Shown: positions 1 to 8,102, numbered from the stretch's first letter. The stretch: DNA of 32,769 nucleotides from Lachnospiraceae bacterium (GCA_029225065.1 JAQXVT010000009.1:1-32769), one strand, 5' to 3'. The notes: generated from the letters alone by a model not told the origin. A program made the numbers and translations.

Positions 1-3
1 AAT

Positions 4-31
4 GTTAACTTCCACTGATTTTTCTATCTCG
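4..31. repeat. IS left terminal inverted repeat
   Basis: This 28-bp end matches the reverse complement of 2150-2177 at 26 of 28 positions. The two differences are adjacent, in the middle of the repeat. One further base pair (3 with 2178) also matches. Confidence 0.85.
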
Positions 32-41
32 AAATAATCAA

Positions 42-67
42 CGCCCCAATTCAGCTGAACTGGGGCG
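42..67 (-). terminator. hairpin at the 3' end of the IS genes
   Basis: CGCCCCA (42-48) pairs with TGGGGCG (61-67). After one mismatch the pairing continues inward through the palindrome TTCAGCTGAA. It lies just downstream of the passenger gene on the minus strand, but the following T-rich stretch is interrupted, so termination efficiency is uncertain. It may also shield the element from outside transcription. Confidence 0.5.
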
Positions 68-95
68 ATTTCTTCGTCAAAATTACCAATGGATT

Positions 96-323
96 TTATC
101 TCTCATGACTGTCTTCCTCTAAGAAACGCAGTATTTCATCGTAACTCTTTTTGCTTTTCACAACAGCTGACATGATCTCGTCTCGTCGAATAGCATCACG
201 TTTATCCAAAAGTTTCTTCAATTCTTCAGTTGCCACATCATAAGCTTTCTTTGTCCGAATTACATTCTGTTCTGCTTTTTCAATTTTTGCTTCAAGTGAT
301 TCCATGCTGATCTGTCTTGCCAT
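96..323 (-). CDS. small coiled-coil IS passenger protein (DUF4315-like)
   Basis: This 75-residue protein is almost entirely predicted helix. A charged coiled-coil segment (roughly residues 8-45, rich in E, K and A) is followed by a short C-terminal helix (EIMSAVVKSKKSYDEILRFL) ending in acidic residues. The layout resembles the DUF4315 family of small proteins carried by conjugative elements, but I make that link by eye only. The start at 323 is chosen over an in-frame ATG at 338 because GGGAG lies at a good distance upstream of 323. It begins 17 nt after the transposase stop on the same strand, so the two are very likely co-transcribed. A role in transposition or its regulation is an inference from position; no catalytic motif is present. 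Confidence 0.6.
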   Translation of the reverse strand: MARQISMESLEAKIEKAEQNVIRTKKAYDVATEELKKLLDKRDAIRRDEIMSAVVKSKKSYDEILRFLEEDSHER

Positions 324-339
324 TTTTCTTTCTCCCATC

Positions 340-2028
340 TTATCGTTTTAATTCTTCACTGATACAAGCCGCTCTATATTTTACATGGTCCGCGCCTATT
401 CCAAATGCTTCCAGTATTGTCTTCTGTTTAGCCGTCACTGCATGATCCAGTCGGTAAACACCATCCAGTTGACGCACCATTTCTATTTTTTCCAGCTCCC
501 TGATTGCTGCAGGAACTGTCATATAATTCGGTTTCTGATCCATTTTTTTCACCGCATCCTTAAGATGTGTATACATGCTGCATCTTATGATAAGGGCTAT
601 AAATTCTATAAAAATCTTTGAAACTGCTGATTCATCCGAATAAACCCGGAGGCTCTTATTCCCAAGATATGATTTATCCCCCCGAAAAAGTTTTTCAGAA
701 GTATCCCTGCTCTTATAAAGACTGATTGCATCTTTTGCACTCATTTTTTCTGATGTGACAATGGCAAAATAACCACAAAGCTTTAGTTCATCACTGACTA
801 CCTGTGTTTTGTCTTCCGGAAACAGGAACGTTTCGCCATCTGTATCATAATGCAGGATAAAATAGTTCTCATATGCAGGACCAAAGGTACGCTTCTCATT
901 TTTATGGTTCATCAGAAACCGTTTCATCTCTGTAATTTTTGCTTCGATTTCCCGTTTTTCACTGCTGGCCCGTGCGCTGTTGTAATACAGATGGAAATAC
1001 CGGTCATTCTTATCAGAGGCATACATTTTTCTCTTAATGGTTTTCCCGTAGACACCGTATTCGCTGATACTGTTAATCCACTCCTCTTCAAAAGATCCTT
1101 TGTTCTCTGTGATAAGCTGATGAATAAAAGATGCCATTCCCTTTACCATGATCACAAAGCTATATCCACACTGATCCATGTATTCGATGTTCTTTTTGCT
1201 GAAATATCCCCGGTCAAGTATAAAACCAACTTTTTTATATCCATATGCCTTTGCTTTATCCAGCATGAACTGGAACTGTGAAACATCATTGATACTTCCA
1301 GGATACTTTTCATAAAACAAAGGTTCCCGGTTGTTTGTGTCATAAGCAATCGAATAGTTAAAAACAGGAAGGCTCTTATCATCCTTTGCGTTGCCGAATT
1401 CAACCATCTCGATATCACCAGCCTGGCAGTTTTTATTCGTTGAATCGTAAGAAATATATATTTTCTGTCTATGGTCACGAGCAGAATTCCATTCATTCAA
1501 AAATCCCGCACTTTGTTCCGCTGTAAGTGAATTAAGGAAGTCAGATACTTTTGAGTCACTGTATATCGTCATCCCTTCTGTAAATAGTGGGTGGTTATAA
1601 GCATAGTCTGGATAATACTGTGCCGCATTATTTTCAGAGATAATAGAATATGCTGCAAGATCCTGGAAGAGTCCCTGATCCTTTGGTTTGAGATACACGC
1701 TCAGGATATCTGAGATACCGTTTTCTTTCATTAATTGACGAATGACAATGAACGTACCGATTCGAAGACAGCTGCTTCTGACAGATCTGTCCTTTTCTTC
1801 CGGGAGTTGTTCATCTGGAAAGAAACGAAGAAAGTTTTCATTTGGCTGAATCATATCTGGATCATCTTTGGAGCGTTTTCCAATAGTAACCCGTTTAGGA
1901 GTAGTATATCTTTTCTCCGGATCATACGTACGATCCGTTTCGTAATAAACATATGTTGTTTCCCCTTTCTTCTGGCACACAATTTTCCCTGGGGCATTTG
2001 GCATTTTGACGAGACAATCTAAGTACAT
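340..2028 (-). CDS. IS4-superfamily (IS1634-like) DDE transposase
   Basis: This 562-residue protein would cut and join the ends of the surrounding element. The DDE triad can be seen: D195 in YISYDSTNKN, D272 in GFILDRGYF, and E445 within a textbook YREK signature, Y-x2-R-x3-E-x6-K (YKSRDTSEKLFRGDK). The spacing, with a long beta-rich insertion between the second D and E, fits the IS4/IS1634 group, as does the length. The start at 2028 is preferred over an in-frame ATG at 2043 because GGAGAGGTGG sits directly upstream of 2028; starting at 2043 would put the start codon inside a perfect palindrome. No frameshift or stop interrupts the frame. Confidence 0.85.
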   Translation of the reverse strand: MYLDCLVKMPNAPGKIVCQKKGETTYVYYETDRTYDPEKRYTTPKRVTIGKRSKDDPDMIQPNENFLRFFPDEQLPEEKDRSVRSSCLRIGTFIVIRQLMKENGISDILSVYLKPKDQGLFQDLAAYSIISENNAAQYYPDYAYNHPLFTEGMTIYSDSKVSDFLNSLTAEQSAGFLNEWNSARDHRQKIYISYDSTNKNCQAGDIEMVEFGNAKDDKSLPVFNYSIAYDTNNREPLFYEKYPGSINDVSQFQFMLDKAKAYGYKKVGFILDRGYFSKKNIEYMDQCGYSFVIMVKGMASFIHQLITENKGSFEEEWINSISEYGVYGKTIKRKMYASDKNDRYFHLYYNSARASSEKREIEAKITEMKRFLMNHKNEKRTFGPAYENYFILHYDTDGETFLFPEDKTQVVSDELKLCGYFAIVTSEKMSAKDAISLYKSRDTSEKLFRGDKSYLGNKSLRVYSDESAVSKIFIEFIALIIRCSMYTHLKDAVKKMDQKPNYMTVPAAIRELEKIEMVRQLDGVYRLDHAVTAKQKTILEAFGIGADHVKYRAACISEELKR

Positions 2029-2038
2029 TTTCCACCTC

Positions 2039-2068
2039 TCCATTTAGATATAATTATATCTAAATGGA
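2039..2068. promoter_or_regulatory. 30-bp perfect palindrome upstream of the transposase
   Basis: The two 15-base halves (TCCATTTAGATATAA and its reverse complement) match perfectly with no loop. On the minus strand the palindrome contains TATAAT, a possible -10 element, and its last bases run into the GGAGAGG ribosome binding site of the transposase. It could be a repressor operator, or an mRNA hairpin that limits translation from transcripts entering from outside. Confidence 0.6.
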
Positions 2069-2149
2069 TTGTATCATAAAACCCGTATATCTGCAATGAA
2101 AACCGCAGAAATACAGGCTATTTTCAGTACTTTTTTATTCGAATCACAA

Positions 2150-2177
2150 CGAGATAGAAATTTCAGTGGAAGTTAAC
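2150..2177. repeat. IS right terminal inverted repeat
   Basis: Partner of the repeat at 4-31. It lies about 110 bp upstream of the transposase start, as expected for the promoter-proximal end of the element. Confidence 0.85.
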
Positions 2178-2200
2178 AGTTAAGTTTCTGAACACGGGTC

Positions 2201-2228
2201 GTGAAGCAGTTGTCAATGTCTGCTTTAC
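2201..2228 (+). repeat. dispersed hairpin repeat, copy 1
   Basis: GTGAAGCAG (2201-2209) pairs with CTGCTTTAC (2220-2228) through nine pairs including one G-U, around a 10-nt loop. The copy lies 23 bp from the IS right end. Confidence 0.6.
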
Positions 2229-2260
2229 AATGTCGTCTGACAGCTGAAAGAAAAAATGAG

Positions 2261-2296
2261 AGAGGAAAGTTCCGAAAGTGGAACTTTTCTCTTTTT
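2261..2296 (+). terminator. strong intrinsic terminator, possibly bidirectional
   Basis: AGAGGAAAGTTCC (2261-2273) pairs with 2280-2292 over 13 bp with one G-U, followed by TTTTT. On the opposite strand the hairpin is followed by TTTTTT within a few bases. No plus-strand gene precedes it in the window, so it probably ended a gene to the left that the IS has separated from its terminator. Confidence 0.8.
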
Positions 2297-2413
2297 GTTT
2301 CTGTATCAGGTTTATTTTGTTTCTAAAATAGTATAGGATAAGACTGCACCGGTAGAAGACTGCATCTGGATCATACCGTCCTGCTTGCAGCTGGATTCCT
2401 GGGAATTTTGTCG

Positions 2414-2445
2414 ACAGTGAAGCGAATTGCGGGGATCTGCTCTGA
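2414..2445 (+). repeat. dispersed hairpin repeat, degenerate copy 2
   Basis: GACAGTGAAGCGAATTGC followed by GGGGATCTGCTCTGA aligns with the repeat consensus, but the stem is largely broken. It is recognised by sequence rather than structure. Confidence 0.4.
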
Positions 2446-2486
2446 TATAATAGAAAAAAACTGTGCAAAAAAATGCATGTTTTCGG

Positions 2487-2515
2487 TTGACAATGAAATA
2501 CATAATTGATAATAT
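2487..2515 (+). promoter_or_regulatory. orphan sigma-A promoter upstream of recA
   Basis: TTGACA (2487-2492), a 17-nt spacer and TAATAT (2510-2515) form a near-consensus promoter. No credible gene begins in the next 350 nt until recA, so it may drive a long recA leader or a small RNA. Confidence 0.65.
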
Positions 2516-2565
2516 ATGATATATAAAAATAATTAGCAACATTAAAAGAAGATATGAGATGAAAA

Positions 2566-2672
2566 CGGCTTGTGGATGCAGGGACTTTGGAAAAATCGCT
2601 GTTGCTTTTGCGCAGGATCAGGGTCGGGCCTGAAAGATCGTAAGATGAAAGCCGCCTGAGGGCGAAGTCCTT
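2566..2672 (+). other. possible structured leader or RNA with interleaved stems
   Basis: CGGCTT (2566-2571) can pair with AAGCCG (2649-2654), and AGGGACTT (2580-2587) with AAGTCCTT (2665-2672). The two pairings interleave, which would be a pseudoknot. A small hairpin, TCAGG/CCTGA (2618-2622 with 2629-2633), lies between. The stems are short enough to arise by chance. Confidence 0.25.
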
Positions 2673-2687
2673 ATGGTTTTGCAGACT

Positions 2688-2717
2688 GTGAAGCAGATTG
2701 CAGATATCCGCCTTGAC
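2688..2717 (+). repeat. dispersed hairpin repeat, copy 3
   Basis: GTGAAGCAGATTGCAGATAT followed by CCGCCTTGAC matches the consensus. Similarity with the copy at 9183 extends about 20 nt upstream through CTTATG and TGCA. Confidence 0.6.
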
Positions 2718-2813
2718 CTGAGCCATGAAAGTATCTTTGCGGGACGAATATTCATTTTGGCGAAAGCAGATTTGACTGTGAAGAGAAAAGGCTGGAAAAA
2801 AAAACAGAAACAC

Positions 2814-2842
2814 TTGACAAGAATGTCAATGTATATTATTAT
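2814..2842 (+). promoter_or_regulatory. recA promoter
   Basis: TTGACA (2814-2819), a 17-nt spacer and TATTAT (2837-2842) lie about 40 nt upstream of the recA start codon, immediately before the LexA box. Confidence 0.85.
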
Positions 2843-2853
2843 AAAGCAAGATA

Positions 2854-2867
2854 CGAACGTGAGTTCG
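2854..2867 (+). promoter_or_regulatory. LexA (SOS) operator of recA
   Basis: CGAACGTGAGTTCG has the perfect half-sites of the Gram-positive SOS box, CGAAC-N4-GTTCG. It lies just downstream of the -10 element, where bound LexA would block transcription, and ends one base before the AAAGGAG ribosome binding site. Confidence 0.92.
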
Positions 2868-2881
2868 AAAGGAGAAAAGAT

Positions 2882-4030
2882 ATGGTACAGGAAGAAAAAT
2901 TAAAAGCATTAGATGCTGCGCTTGCGCAGATTGAAAAACAGTTTGGAAAAGGTTCCGTGATGAAGCTCGGAGATTCCGGAGCCAATATGAATATCGAGAC
3001 GGTACCGACCGGTTCCCTCAGCCTTGATATTGCGCTGGGACTCGGCGGAGTGCCGAAAGGACGTGTCGTAGAGATCTACGGTCCGGAGTCCAGCGGTAAG
3101 ACGACCGTAGCGCTTCATATGGTCGCAGAGGTACAGAAGCGCGGCGGGATTGCAGGCTTTATCGATGCAGAGCATGCACTTGACCCGGTCTATGCAAAAA
3201 ATATCGGTGTGGATATCGACAATCTTTACATTTCACAGCCGGACAACGGCGAGCAGGCGCTTGAAATCACGGAGACGATGGTGCGTTCCGGAGCAGTGGA
3301 CATTATTATCGTGGATTCTGTTGCAGCACTTGTACCGAAGGCAGAGATCGACGGCGATATGGGAGATTCCCATGTCGGATTGCAGGCACGTCTGATGTCA
3401 CAGGCACTCAGAAAGCTAACCGGTATCATCAGCAAGTCAAACTGTACGGTTATTTTTATCAACCAGCTGCGTGAGAAGGTTGGCATCATGTTCGGAAATC
3501 CGGAGACGACAACCGGCGGACGTGCACTGAAATTCTACTCGTCGATCCGTATGGATGTGCGAAGAATTGAGTCACTGAAGCAGGGCGGAGAGGTGATCGG
3601 AAACCGCACAAGAGTTAAGGTCGTAAAGAACAAGATTGCGCCGCCGTTTAAGGAAGCGGAGTTTGACATCATGTTCGGAAAGGGAATTTCCAGAGAAGGC
3701 GATGTACTGGATCTGGCAGCCAATATCAACGTCATCAACAAGAGCGGAGCATGGTATGCCTACGAAGGAAGCAAGATCGGACAGGGACGTGAGAATGCCA
3801 AGGTATATCTGAGAGAGCATCCGGAGATTATGAAAGAGGTAGACCGCAAGGTGCGTGAGCACTACGGACTGATTCCGTCGGAGGAAGCGGCGCAGCCGGA
3901 GGAGAAAACGGCAGGAAAGCCGGTGAAAGAGCTGAAATCTGTCACGGGAAACTGCATTGAGCAGGCGGAAGCAAAGCCGGAGGCAGCTTTAAATACAGAC
4001 AAGAACGATGCATCTGATCAGCAGAATTGA
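2882..4030 (+). CDS. recA: recombinase RecA
   Basis: RecA forms the ATP-dependent filament on single-stranded DNA that drives homologous recombination and triggers LexA self-cleavage. The 382-residue protein has the N-terminal oligomerisation helix, the Walker A motif GPESSGKT at residues 67-74, the Walker B strand ([16 protein letters not shown]), and the invariant loop [20 protein letters not shown]. The C-terminal tail is longer than in many RecA proteins and rich in E, K and A (about the last 50 residues). The start has AAAGGAG seven bases upstream. Control by SOS is shown by the LexA box between promoter and start codon. recX overlaps its 3' end, so the two form an operon. Confidence 0.98.
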   Translation: MVQEEKLKALDAALAQIEKQFGKGSVMKLGDSGANMNIETVPTGSLSLDIALGLGGVPKGRVVEIYGPESSGKTTVALHMVAEVQKRGGIAGFIDAEHALDPVYAKNIGVDIDNLYISQPDNGEQALEITETMVRSGAVDIIIVDSVAALVPKAEIDGDMGDSHVGLQARLMSQALRKLTGIISKSNCTVIFINQLREKVGIMFGNPETTTGGRALKFYSSIRMDVRRIESLKQGGEVIGNRTRVKVVKNKIAPPFKEAEFDIMFGKGISREGDVLDLAANINVINKSGAWYAYEGSKIGQGRENAKVYLREHPEIMKEVDRKVREHYGLIPSEEAAQPEEKTAGKPVKELKSVTGNCIEQAEAKPEAALNTDKNDASDQQN

Positions 4031-4649
4031 GAAACGCTCCTCCGGCAGGTATCAAATCCTGCTGGAGGGGGAGGATTCCTTTCCACTCTACGTTAAAGAG
4101 CTGAGGCAGTATGGCATAGAAGAAGGCGGTATGCTGGAAGATCAGGCATATGAGGAGATTATGCGGGAACTTTTGCCTGTGCGGGCAAAGAAAAAAGCGC
4201 TGTATCTTCTGGAGCGGATGGACCGCACAGAGCAGCAGCTGTATAGAAAGCTGACAGAGGGCGGCTATCCGGAAACGATCGCAAGAGAGGCGGTCGACTA
4301 TGTGAAAAGCTATCATTATATTGATGATGTGCGGTATGCCACGGTCTATATCGAGAGCAGGAGGGCGACGAGAAGCCTGCGGCAGATCGAGCGGGAGCTG
4401 TACCAGAAGGGGATTGCAAAAGAGGACTTTCAGTGTGCGGCTGCGCAGCTGGAAGCACCGGATGAGGAACGGCAGATCCGCAGCTGGATAGAGAAAAAGG
4501 GTTTTTGCGTGTCGCGGGCAGACCGGAAAGAGACAGATCGCTTTATCCGTTTCCTGCTGTACCGTGGCTATGGAATGAGTGTGATTCAGAAAGTGTTAAG
4601 AGAATGCGCTGAGTTCGAGAATGAAAACGTTGAGTTGCACAAAAATTGA
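4008..4649 (+). CDS. recX: regulatory protein RecX
   Basis: RecX binds RecA filaments and limits their activity. The 213-residue protein has the helical tandem-repeat pattern of the family, including the typical [21 protein letters not shown] segment and the pair YIDDVRYA and [14 protein letters not shown]. The start overlaps the last 23 nt of recA in another frame and has no clear Shine-Dalgarno sequence of its own, which suggests translational coupling to recA and therefore induction by the same LexA-controlled promoter. Its length is usual for Firmicutes RecX. No terminator is evident before the rny promoter. Confidence 0.9.
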   Translation: MHLISRIEKRSSGRYQILLEGEDSFPLYVKELRQYGIEEGGMLEDQAYEEIMRELLPVRAKKKALYLLERMDRTEQQLYRKLTEGGYPETIAREAVDYVKSYHYIDDVRYATVYIESRRATRSLRQIERELYQKGIAKEDFQCAAAQLEAPDEERQIRSWIEKKGFCVSRADRKETDRFIRFLLYRGYGMSVIQKVLRECAEFENENVELHKN

Positions 4650-4667
4650 AAACAGGGGCACAATTAC

Positions 4668-4696
4668 TTGACACATTTACCAAAACAGTATAAAAT
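4668..4696 (+). promoter_or_regulatory. rny promoter
   Basis: TTGACA (4668-4673), a 17-nt spacer and TAAAAT (4691-4696) precede rny by about 50 nt. Confidence 0.75.
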
Positions 4697-4743
4697 TGAA
4701 GTGTTGTTTACGGACAATGAAAATTGAATAAGGAGGTGCTCCT

Positions 4744-6297
4744 GTGCCTGTAGTGACGATTATAATTGCTGTTATAATCACTCTGGTTATTGCAGTTCCG
4801 GTTAGCGGTCTTGTTGCCGTCAACTACCGCAAAAAGGTAGTGGAAGCAAAGCTCGGCAGTGCGGATGAAAAAGCAAGACAGATAATCGACGATGCGCTCA
4901 AGGTTGCAGAGACAAAAAAGCGTGAGGCACTTCTGGAAGCGAAGGAAGAATCTTTGAAGACGAAAAATGAGTTGGAAAGAGAGACGAGAGAACGCAGAAC
5001 AGAATTGCAGCGCTATGAGAAGCGAGTACTGTCAAAGGAAGAAAGTGTTGATAAGAAAGCCGATGCTCTGGAGCGGAGAGAGTCAGGGATCACAGCAAAG
5101 GAAGAAGAGCTAAAGAAGAAGAACGCAGAAGTAGAGAAGCTTCGCGGTCAGCGTATTCAGGAACTCGAAAGAATCTCAGGACTTACCTCTGAACAAGCAA
5201 AAGAATATCTTTTAAAAACTGTTGAAGATGAAGTAAAAATTGACACTGCAAAGCTTTACAAAGAGCTGGAGAGCAGAGCAAAAGAAGAAGCAGGTAAAAA
5301 AGCAAAGGAGTACGTGGTCACGGCGATTCAGAAATGTGCAGCAGACCACGTAGCAGAGACCACAATCTCTGTAGTTCAGCTTCCAAACGATGAGATGAAA
5401 GGACGAATCATCGGAAGGGAAGGAAGAAATATCCGGACACTTGAGACCCTTACCGGTGTAGATCTGATTATTGATGATACCCCGGAAGCAGTTATCTTGT
5501 CAGCTTTTGATCCGATCAGAAGAGAGGTAGCGAGAATCGCCCTCGAAAAACTGATTGTTGATGGCAGAATCCATCCGGCCAGGATCGAAGAGATGGTAGA
5601 AAAAGCACAGAAAGAAGTAGAGACAATCATTCGTGAGGAAGGTGAAGCTGCGACACTGGAAGTTGGTGTACATGGCATTCATCCCGAACTGGTACGTCTG
5701 CTTGGTCGAATGAAATTCAGAACAAGCTACGGTCAGAACGCATTGAAGCACTCGATCGAGGTTGCACAGCTTGCCGGGCTGCTTGCAGGTGAGGTCGGAG
5801 CTGACGTGAGAATGGCCAAACGTGCAGGATTGTTGCATGACATCGGGAAATCCATCGACCATGAAATTGAAGGCTCCCATGTTCAGATCGGTGCAGACCT
5901 TTGCCGGAAGTACAAAGAGTCTCCGATCGTTATCAATGCGGTAGAATCACATCATGGTGATGTTGAAGCAGAATCACTGATTGCCTGTATTGTACAGGCT
6001 GCTGATACGATTTCAGCGGCCCGTCCGGGAGCAAGACGTGAGACACTTGAAACATATACAAACAGATTAAAACAGTTGGAAGATATTACAAATACCTTTA
6101 AGGGTGTTGAGAAATCATTTGCTATTCAGGCAGGTAGAGAGATTCGAGTAATGGTAGTTCCGGATCAGGTCAATGATGCGGACATGGTACTTCTGGCAAG
6201 AGATATCGCAAAGCAGATCGAGGCAGAACTGGAATATCCAGGACAGATCAAGGTCAGTGTTATCCGCGAGAGCCGGGTAGTCGATTACGCGAAATAA
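4744..6297 (+). CDS. rny: ribonuclease Y
   Basis: RNase Y is the membrane-anchored endonuclease that starts bulk mRNA turnover in Firmicutes. The 517-residue protein has all expected parts in order: an N-terminal transmembrane helix (residues 3-26), a long charged coiled coil (about 30-190), a KH RNA-binding domain with [10 protein letters not shown] at 220-229, and an HD metal-dependent nuclease domain with HD at 365-366 ([12 protein letters not shown]). It starts at GTG, supported by AAGGAGGTG ending five bases upstream; this strong site compensates for the non-ATG start. It has its own promoter and a strong downstream terminator, so it is probably monocistronic. Confidence 0.96.
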   Translation: MPVVTIIIAVIITLVIAVPVSGLVAVNYRKKVVEAKLGSADEKARQIIDDALKVAETKKREALLEAKEESLKTKNELERETRERRTELQRYEKRVLSKEESVDKKADALERRESGITAKEEELKKKNAEVEKLRGQRIQELERISGLTSEQAKEYLLKTVEDEVKIDTAKLYKELESRAKEEAGKKAKEYVVTAIQKCAADHVAETTISVVQLPNDEMKGRIIGREGRNIRTLETLTGVDLIIDDTPEAVILSAFDPIRREVARIALEKLIVDGRIHPARIEEMVEKAQKEVETIIREEGEAATLEVGVHGIHPELVRLLGRMKFRTSYGQNALKHSIEVAQLAGLLAGEVGADVRMAKRAGLLHDIGKSIDHEIEGSHVQIGADLCRKYKESPIVINAVESHHGDVEAESLIACIVQAADTISAARPGARRETLETYTNRLKQLEDITNTFKGVEKSFAIQAGREIRVMVVPDQVNDADMVLLARDIAKQIEAELEYPGQIKVSVIRESRVVDYAK

Positions 6298-6303
6298 GAA
6301 ACG

Positions 6304-6347
6304 GAACAGTATGGCTGGAAAATGGTCATACTGTTCTTTTTTATTTT
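6304..6347 (+). terminator. rny terminator
   Basis: GAACAGTATG (6304-6313) pairs perfectly with CATACTGTTC (6327-6336), followed by a T-rich tract with six consecutive Ts. Confidence 0.92.
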
Positions 6348-6377
6348 TAAGATACCTTATTTTTAAGAAAGCTTTGC

Positions 6378-6406
6378 GTGACAAAAATAGGATTTCCGAT
6401 TATACT
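6378..6406 (+). promoter_or_regulatory. promoter of the secreted-protein gene
   Basis: GTGACA (6378-6383), a 17-nt spacer and TATACT (6401-6406) lie 50 nt upstream of the start at 6456. Confidence 0.65.
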
Positions 6407-6455
6407 GTAGAAAGATAAAAGGTCTGTTTTAGATTGAAATTTAGGAGACGGTTTT

Positions 6456-7040
6456 ATGAATAAAGAAATTCGAAAAAAAATGGTCTGTACGGCGGCCATT
6501 CTTGGCCTCTCGCTTGGAGCACTGTCTTCTGGCAGCTTCCAGATGGAAAGCGCGGTGGCGCTGGCAGAAGAGAATGCTTCGGCTGCCATGACAGGCAGTT
6601 ATTCTGTAGACTCTGCCTGGGTCAGGATAGAGCAAAAGAGTGATACAGAAAAAGAAGTTTATAAGCAGGAAGGAAGCCAGGACATAGAGGAGACCTCGGA
6701 GATCACCTGCAGCTATCTCGATACGAATTATTCCGTGGCTGAGTATGAACATCTCAGAGACATGCTGACTAACAATCTGATGTACAGTGATGTGAAGGCG
6801 CAGATCAGTACAAGCGCCGGATATACCGATGCGAAAGATTATCTCTATACACTGACTGCAGATGACAGCGACAAGGAATACCAGGATATCTATTATTACG
6901 TGGTAGGGGATTACAGATGCTTCTGTGTGACGGTGCGCGAATACCGGGAGGAAGCTGCGCAGGCAGACTCACCAGATGATACACCGCAGGCGGTCGGAAA
7001 AAAGGCGGCGCAGGAATTTACCTGGGATCAGCAGGAATGA
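6456..7040 (+). CDS. secreted protein of unknown function
   Basis: The 194-residue product begins with a basic n-region and a hydrophobic core ending near ALA-EEN (about residue 37), a type I signal peptide. There is no lipobox cysteine. The mature part is acidic, rich in D, E, S, T and Y, with two cysteines (SYLDTNY and RCFCV regions) but no recognisable catalytic motif; the YQDIYYYVVGDYRCFCVTVREY segment looks like a beta hairpin. AGGAGACGG lies upstream of the ATG. It follows the rny terminator and has its own promoter, and is followed by the 88-nt repeat structure, so it is probably transcribed alone. I do not recognise a family. Confidence 0.75.
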   Translation: MNKEIRKKMVCTAAILGLSLGALSSGSFQMESAVALAEENASAAMTGSYSVDSAWVRIEQKSDTEKEVYKQEGSQDIEETSEITCSYLDTNYSVAEYEHLRDMLTNNLMYSDVKAQISTSAGYTDAKDYLYTLTADDSDKEYQDIYYYVVGDYRCFCVTVREYREEAAQADSPDDTPQAVGKKAAQEFTWDQQE

Positions 7041-7067
7041 GTGAAAGGAAAGATGTGTAAGTTTCTG

Positions 7068-7155
7068 TTTAACCGAGTCAAGCAAATAGCGAAGCGGATT
7101 GCGAATATCCGCTTTGACTGGTTTGCGCAACAGAGGATTTGCTGATTCGGTTAAA
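7068..7155 (+). repeat. dispersed hairpin repeat, copy 4: 88-nt nested structure
   Basis: The outer arms 7068-7087 and 7137-7155 pair over 19 bp with one G-U and one bulged A. Inside, GAAGCGGAT (7091-7099) pairs with ATCCGCTTT (7107-7115) around loop TGCGAAT. This is the most regular copy in the window. It lies between the secreted-protein gene and nudC, ending 26 nt before the nudC TTG start. Confidence 0.8.
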
Positions 7156-7181
7156 AATCAAATGTCAGAGGAGAGTATAAG

Positions 7182-8054
7182 TTGATTCAGGATATTGGAA
7201 CATTAAAATTTCATAATGAATATAAAAAGCAGGAGCCGGAGGAAAAAAGCAGGATTCTTTGCTATCGGAACGGGGAAACGCTGGTGAAAGAACTGGGCGA
7301 TGGGCAGATTGCATTTCCGACTTACAAAGAGCTGCAAAGAGAAAATGCGGACACGGAAAACAAATCGCTTTATGAGCTTACGTATCTGTTTCGGATCGAT
7401 GAGGTGACTTACTTTCTGGCACCGGTGGAAGTGGCGGATGAGTTCCTGACAGAATTTGTCTGGCGGCCTGTTTCCATTTTCCGAAGCGCAGCGCCGAAGG
7501 ATGCTGCGTTTGCAGGAATCACCGGATATCAGCTCTGGCAGTGGTATGATCAGCGAAAATTCTGCCCGAGATGCGGTAAGAAGATGGTGAAGGATGACGT
7601 GGAGCGTATGATGCGCTGCCCGGCTTGCGGAGAGATGGAGTATCCGAAGATCAGTCCGGCGGTCATTGTTGCTGTGTACAAAGGAGATCAGCTTTTGCTG
7701 ACACGTTACGCCGGGCGCGCCTACAAAAAGTATGCGCTGATTGCCGGATTTACCGAGATCGGTGAGACGGTGGAGGAGACGGTGCAGCGTGAGGTGATGG
7801 AGGAAGTCGGGCTGCATGTGAAAAATCTTCACTATTATAAAAGTCAGCCGTGGTCGTTTACCTCGACCCTTTTGATGGGCTTTTTTGCGGAGGCGGACGG
7901 CGAAGAGCCAATCCGCCTGGATCAGACAGAGCTTGCGGAGGCGGTATGGTGTGATGTGTCGGAAATTCCGGAGGATGACGGTGTGAGCCTGACCCGTGAG
8001 ATGATGCAGGTCTTTAAGGCACACGTCAACAAAAAACTTGAGTTTCAGAAATGA
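7182..8054 (+). CDS. nudC: NAD+ diphosphatase / NAD-cap hydrolase (NudC family)
   Basis: NudC enzymes split NAD(H) into NMN(H) and AMP and can remove NAD caps from RNA. The 290-residue protein carries a zinc ribbon with cysteines 128, 131, 146 and 149, then a perfect Nudix box at 189-211 (GFTEIGE ... REVMEEVGL, fitting G-x5-E-x7-RE-U-x-EE-x-G-U). Ten residues later comes the NudC-specific motif, here SQPWSFTST rather than the usual SQPWPFPxS. The start is TTG at 7182, with AGAGGAGAG seven bases upstream. The kinase gene follows 48 nt later and may be co-transcribed. Its leader contains the 88-nt repeat structure. Confidence 0.92.
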   Translation: MIQDIGTLKFHNEYKKQEPEEKSRILCYRNGETLVKELGDGQIAFPTYKELQRENADTENKSLYELTYLFRIDEVTYFLAPVEVADEFLTEFVWRPVSIFRSAAPKDAAFAGITGYQLWQWYDQRKFCPRCGKKMVKDDVERMMRCPACGEMEYPKISPAVIVAVYKGDQLLLTRYAGRAYKKYALIAGFTEIGETVEETVQREVMEEVGLHVKNLHYYKSQPWSFTSTLLMGFFAEADGEEPIRLDQTELAEAVWCDVSEIPEDDGVSLTREMMQVFKAHVNKKLEFQK

Positions 8055-8102
8055 TTGTAATATAATAAAACCAATTTAGAAACAAATGATGGAGGAAGAG
8101 TC

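Larger units (their letters stand above)
4..2177 (-). mobile_element. IS4/IS1634-like insertion sequence, complete
   Basis: The element is bounded by 28-bp terminal inverted repeats (4-31 and 2150-2177) that match at 26 of 28 positions, both starting GTTAACTTCCACTGA. It carries a DDE transposase and a small downstream passenger gene on the minus strand, an internal hairpin near its left end, and a 30-bp palindrome just upstream of the transposase. Both genes are intact, so the copy could be active. Only three bases lie to its left in the window, so a target-site duplication cannot be judged. It sits directly beside a copy of the dispersed hairpin repeat (2201-2228). The assignment to the IS1634 branch is by transposase length and the YREK signature; the broader IS4 superfamily is safer. 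Confidence 0.85.

Noticed and set aside
2561-2635. 24-codon frame behind the orphan promoter
   Set aside because: It starts ATGAAAACGGCT but lacks a good ribosome binding site and resembles no known leader peptide.
2163-2813. 216-aa minus-strand frame upstream of recA
   Set aside because: It begins among hairpin repeats, runs over a terminator and into the IS end, and contains no recognisable domain.
7203-8024. 273-aa minus-strand frame
   Set aside because: It is antisense to nudC, rich in H, R and L as expected from a shadow frame, with no motifs.
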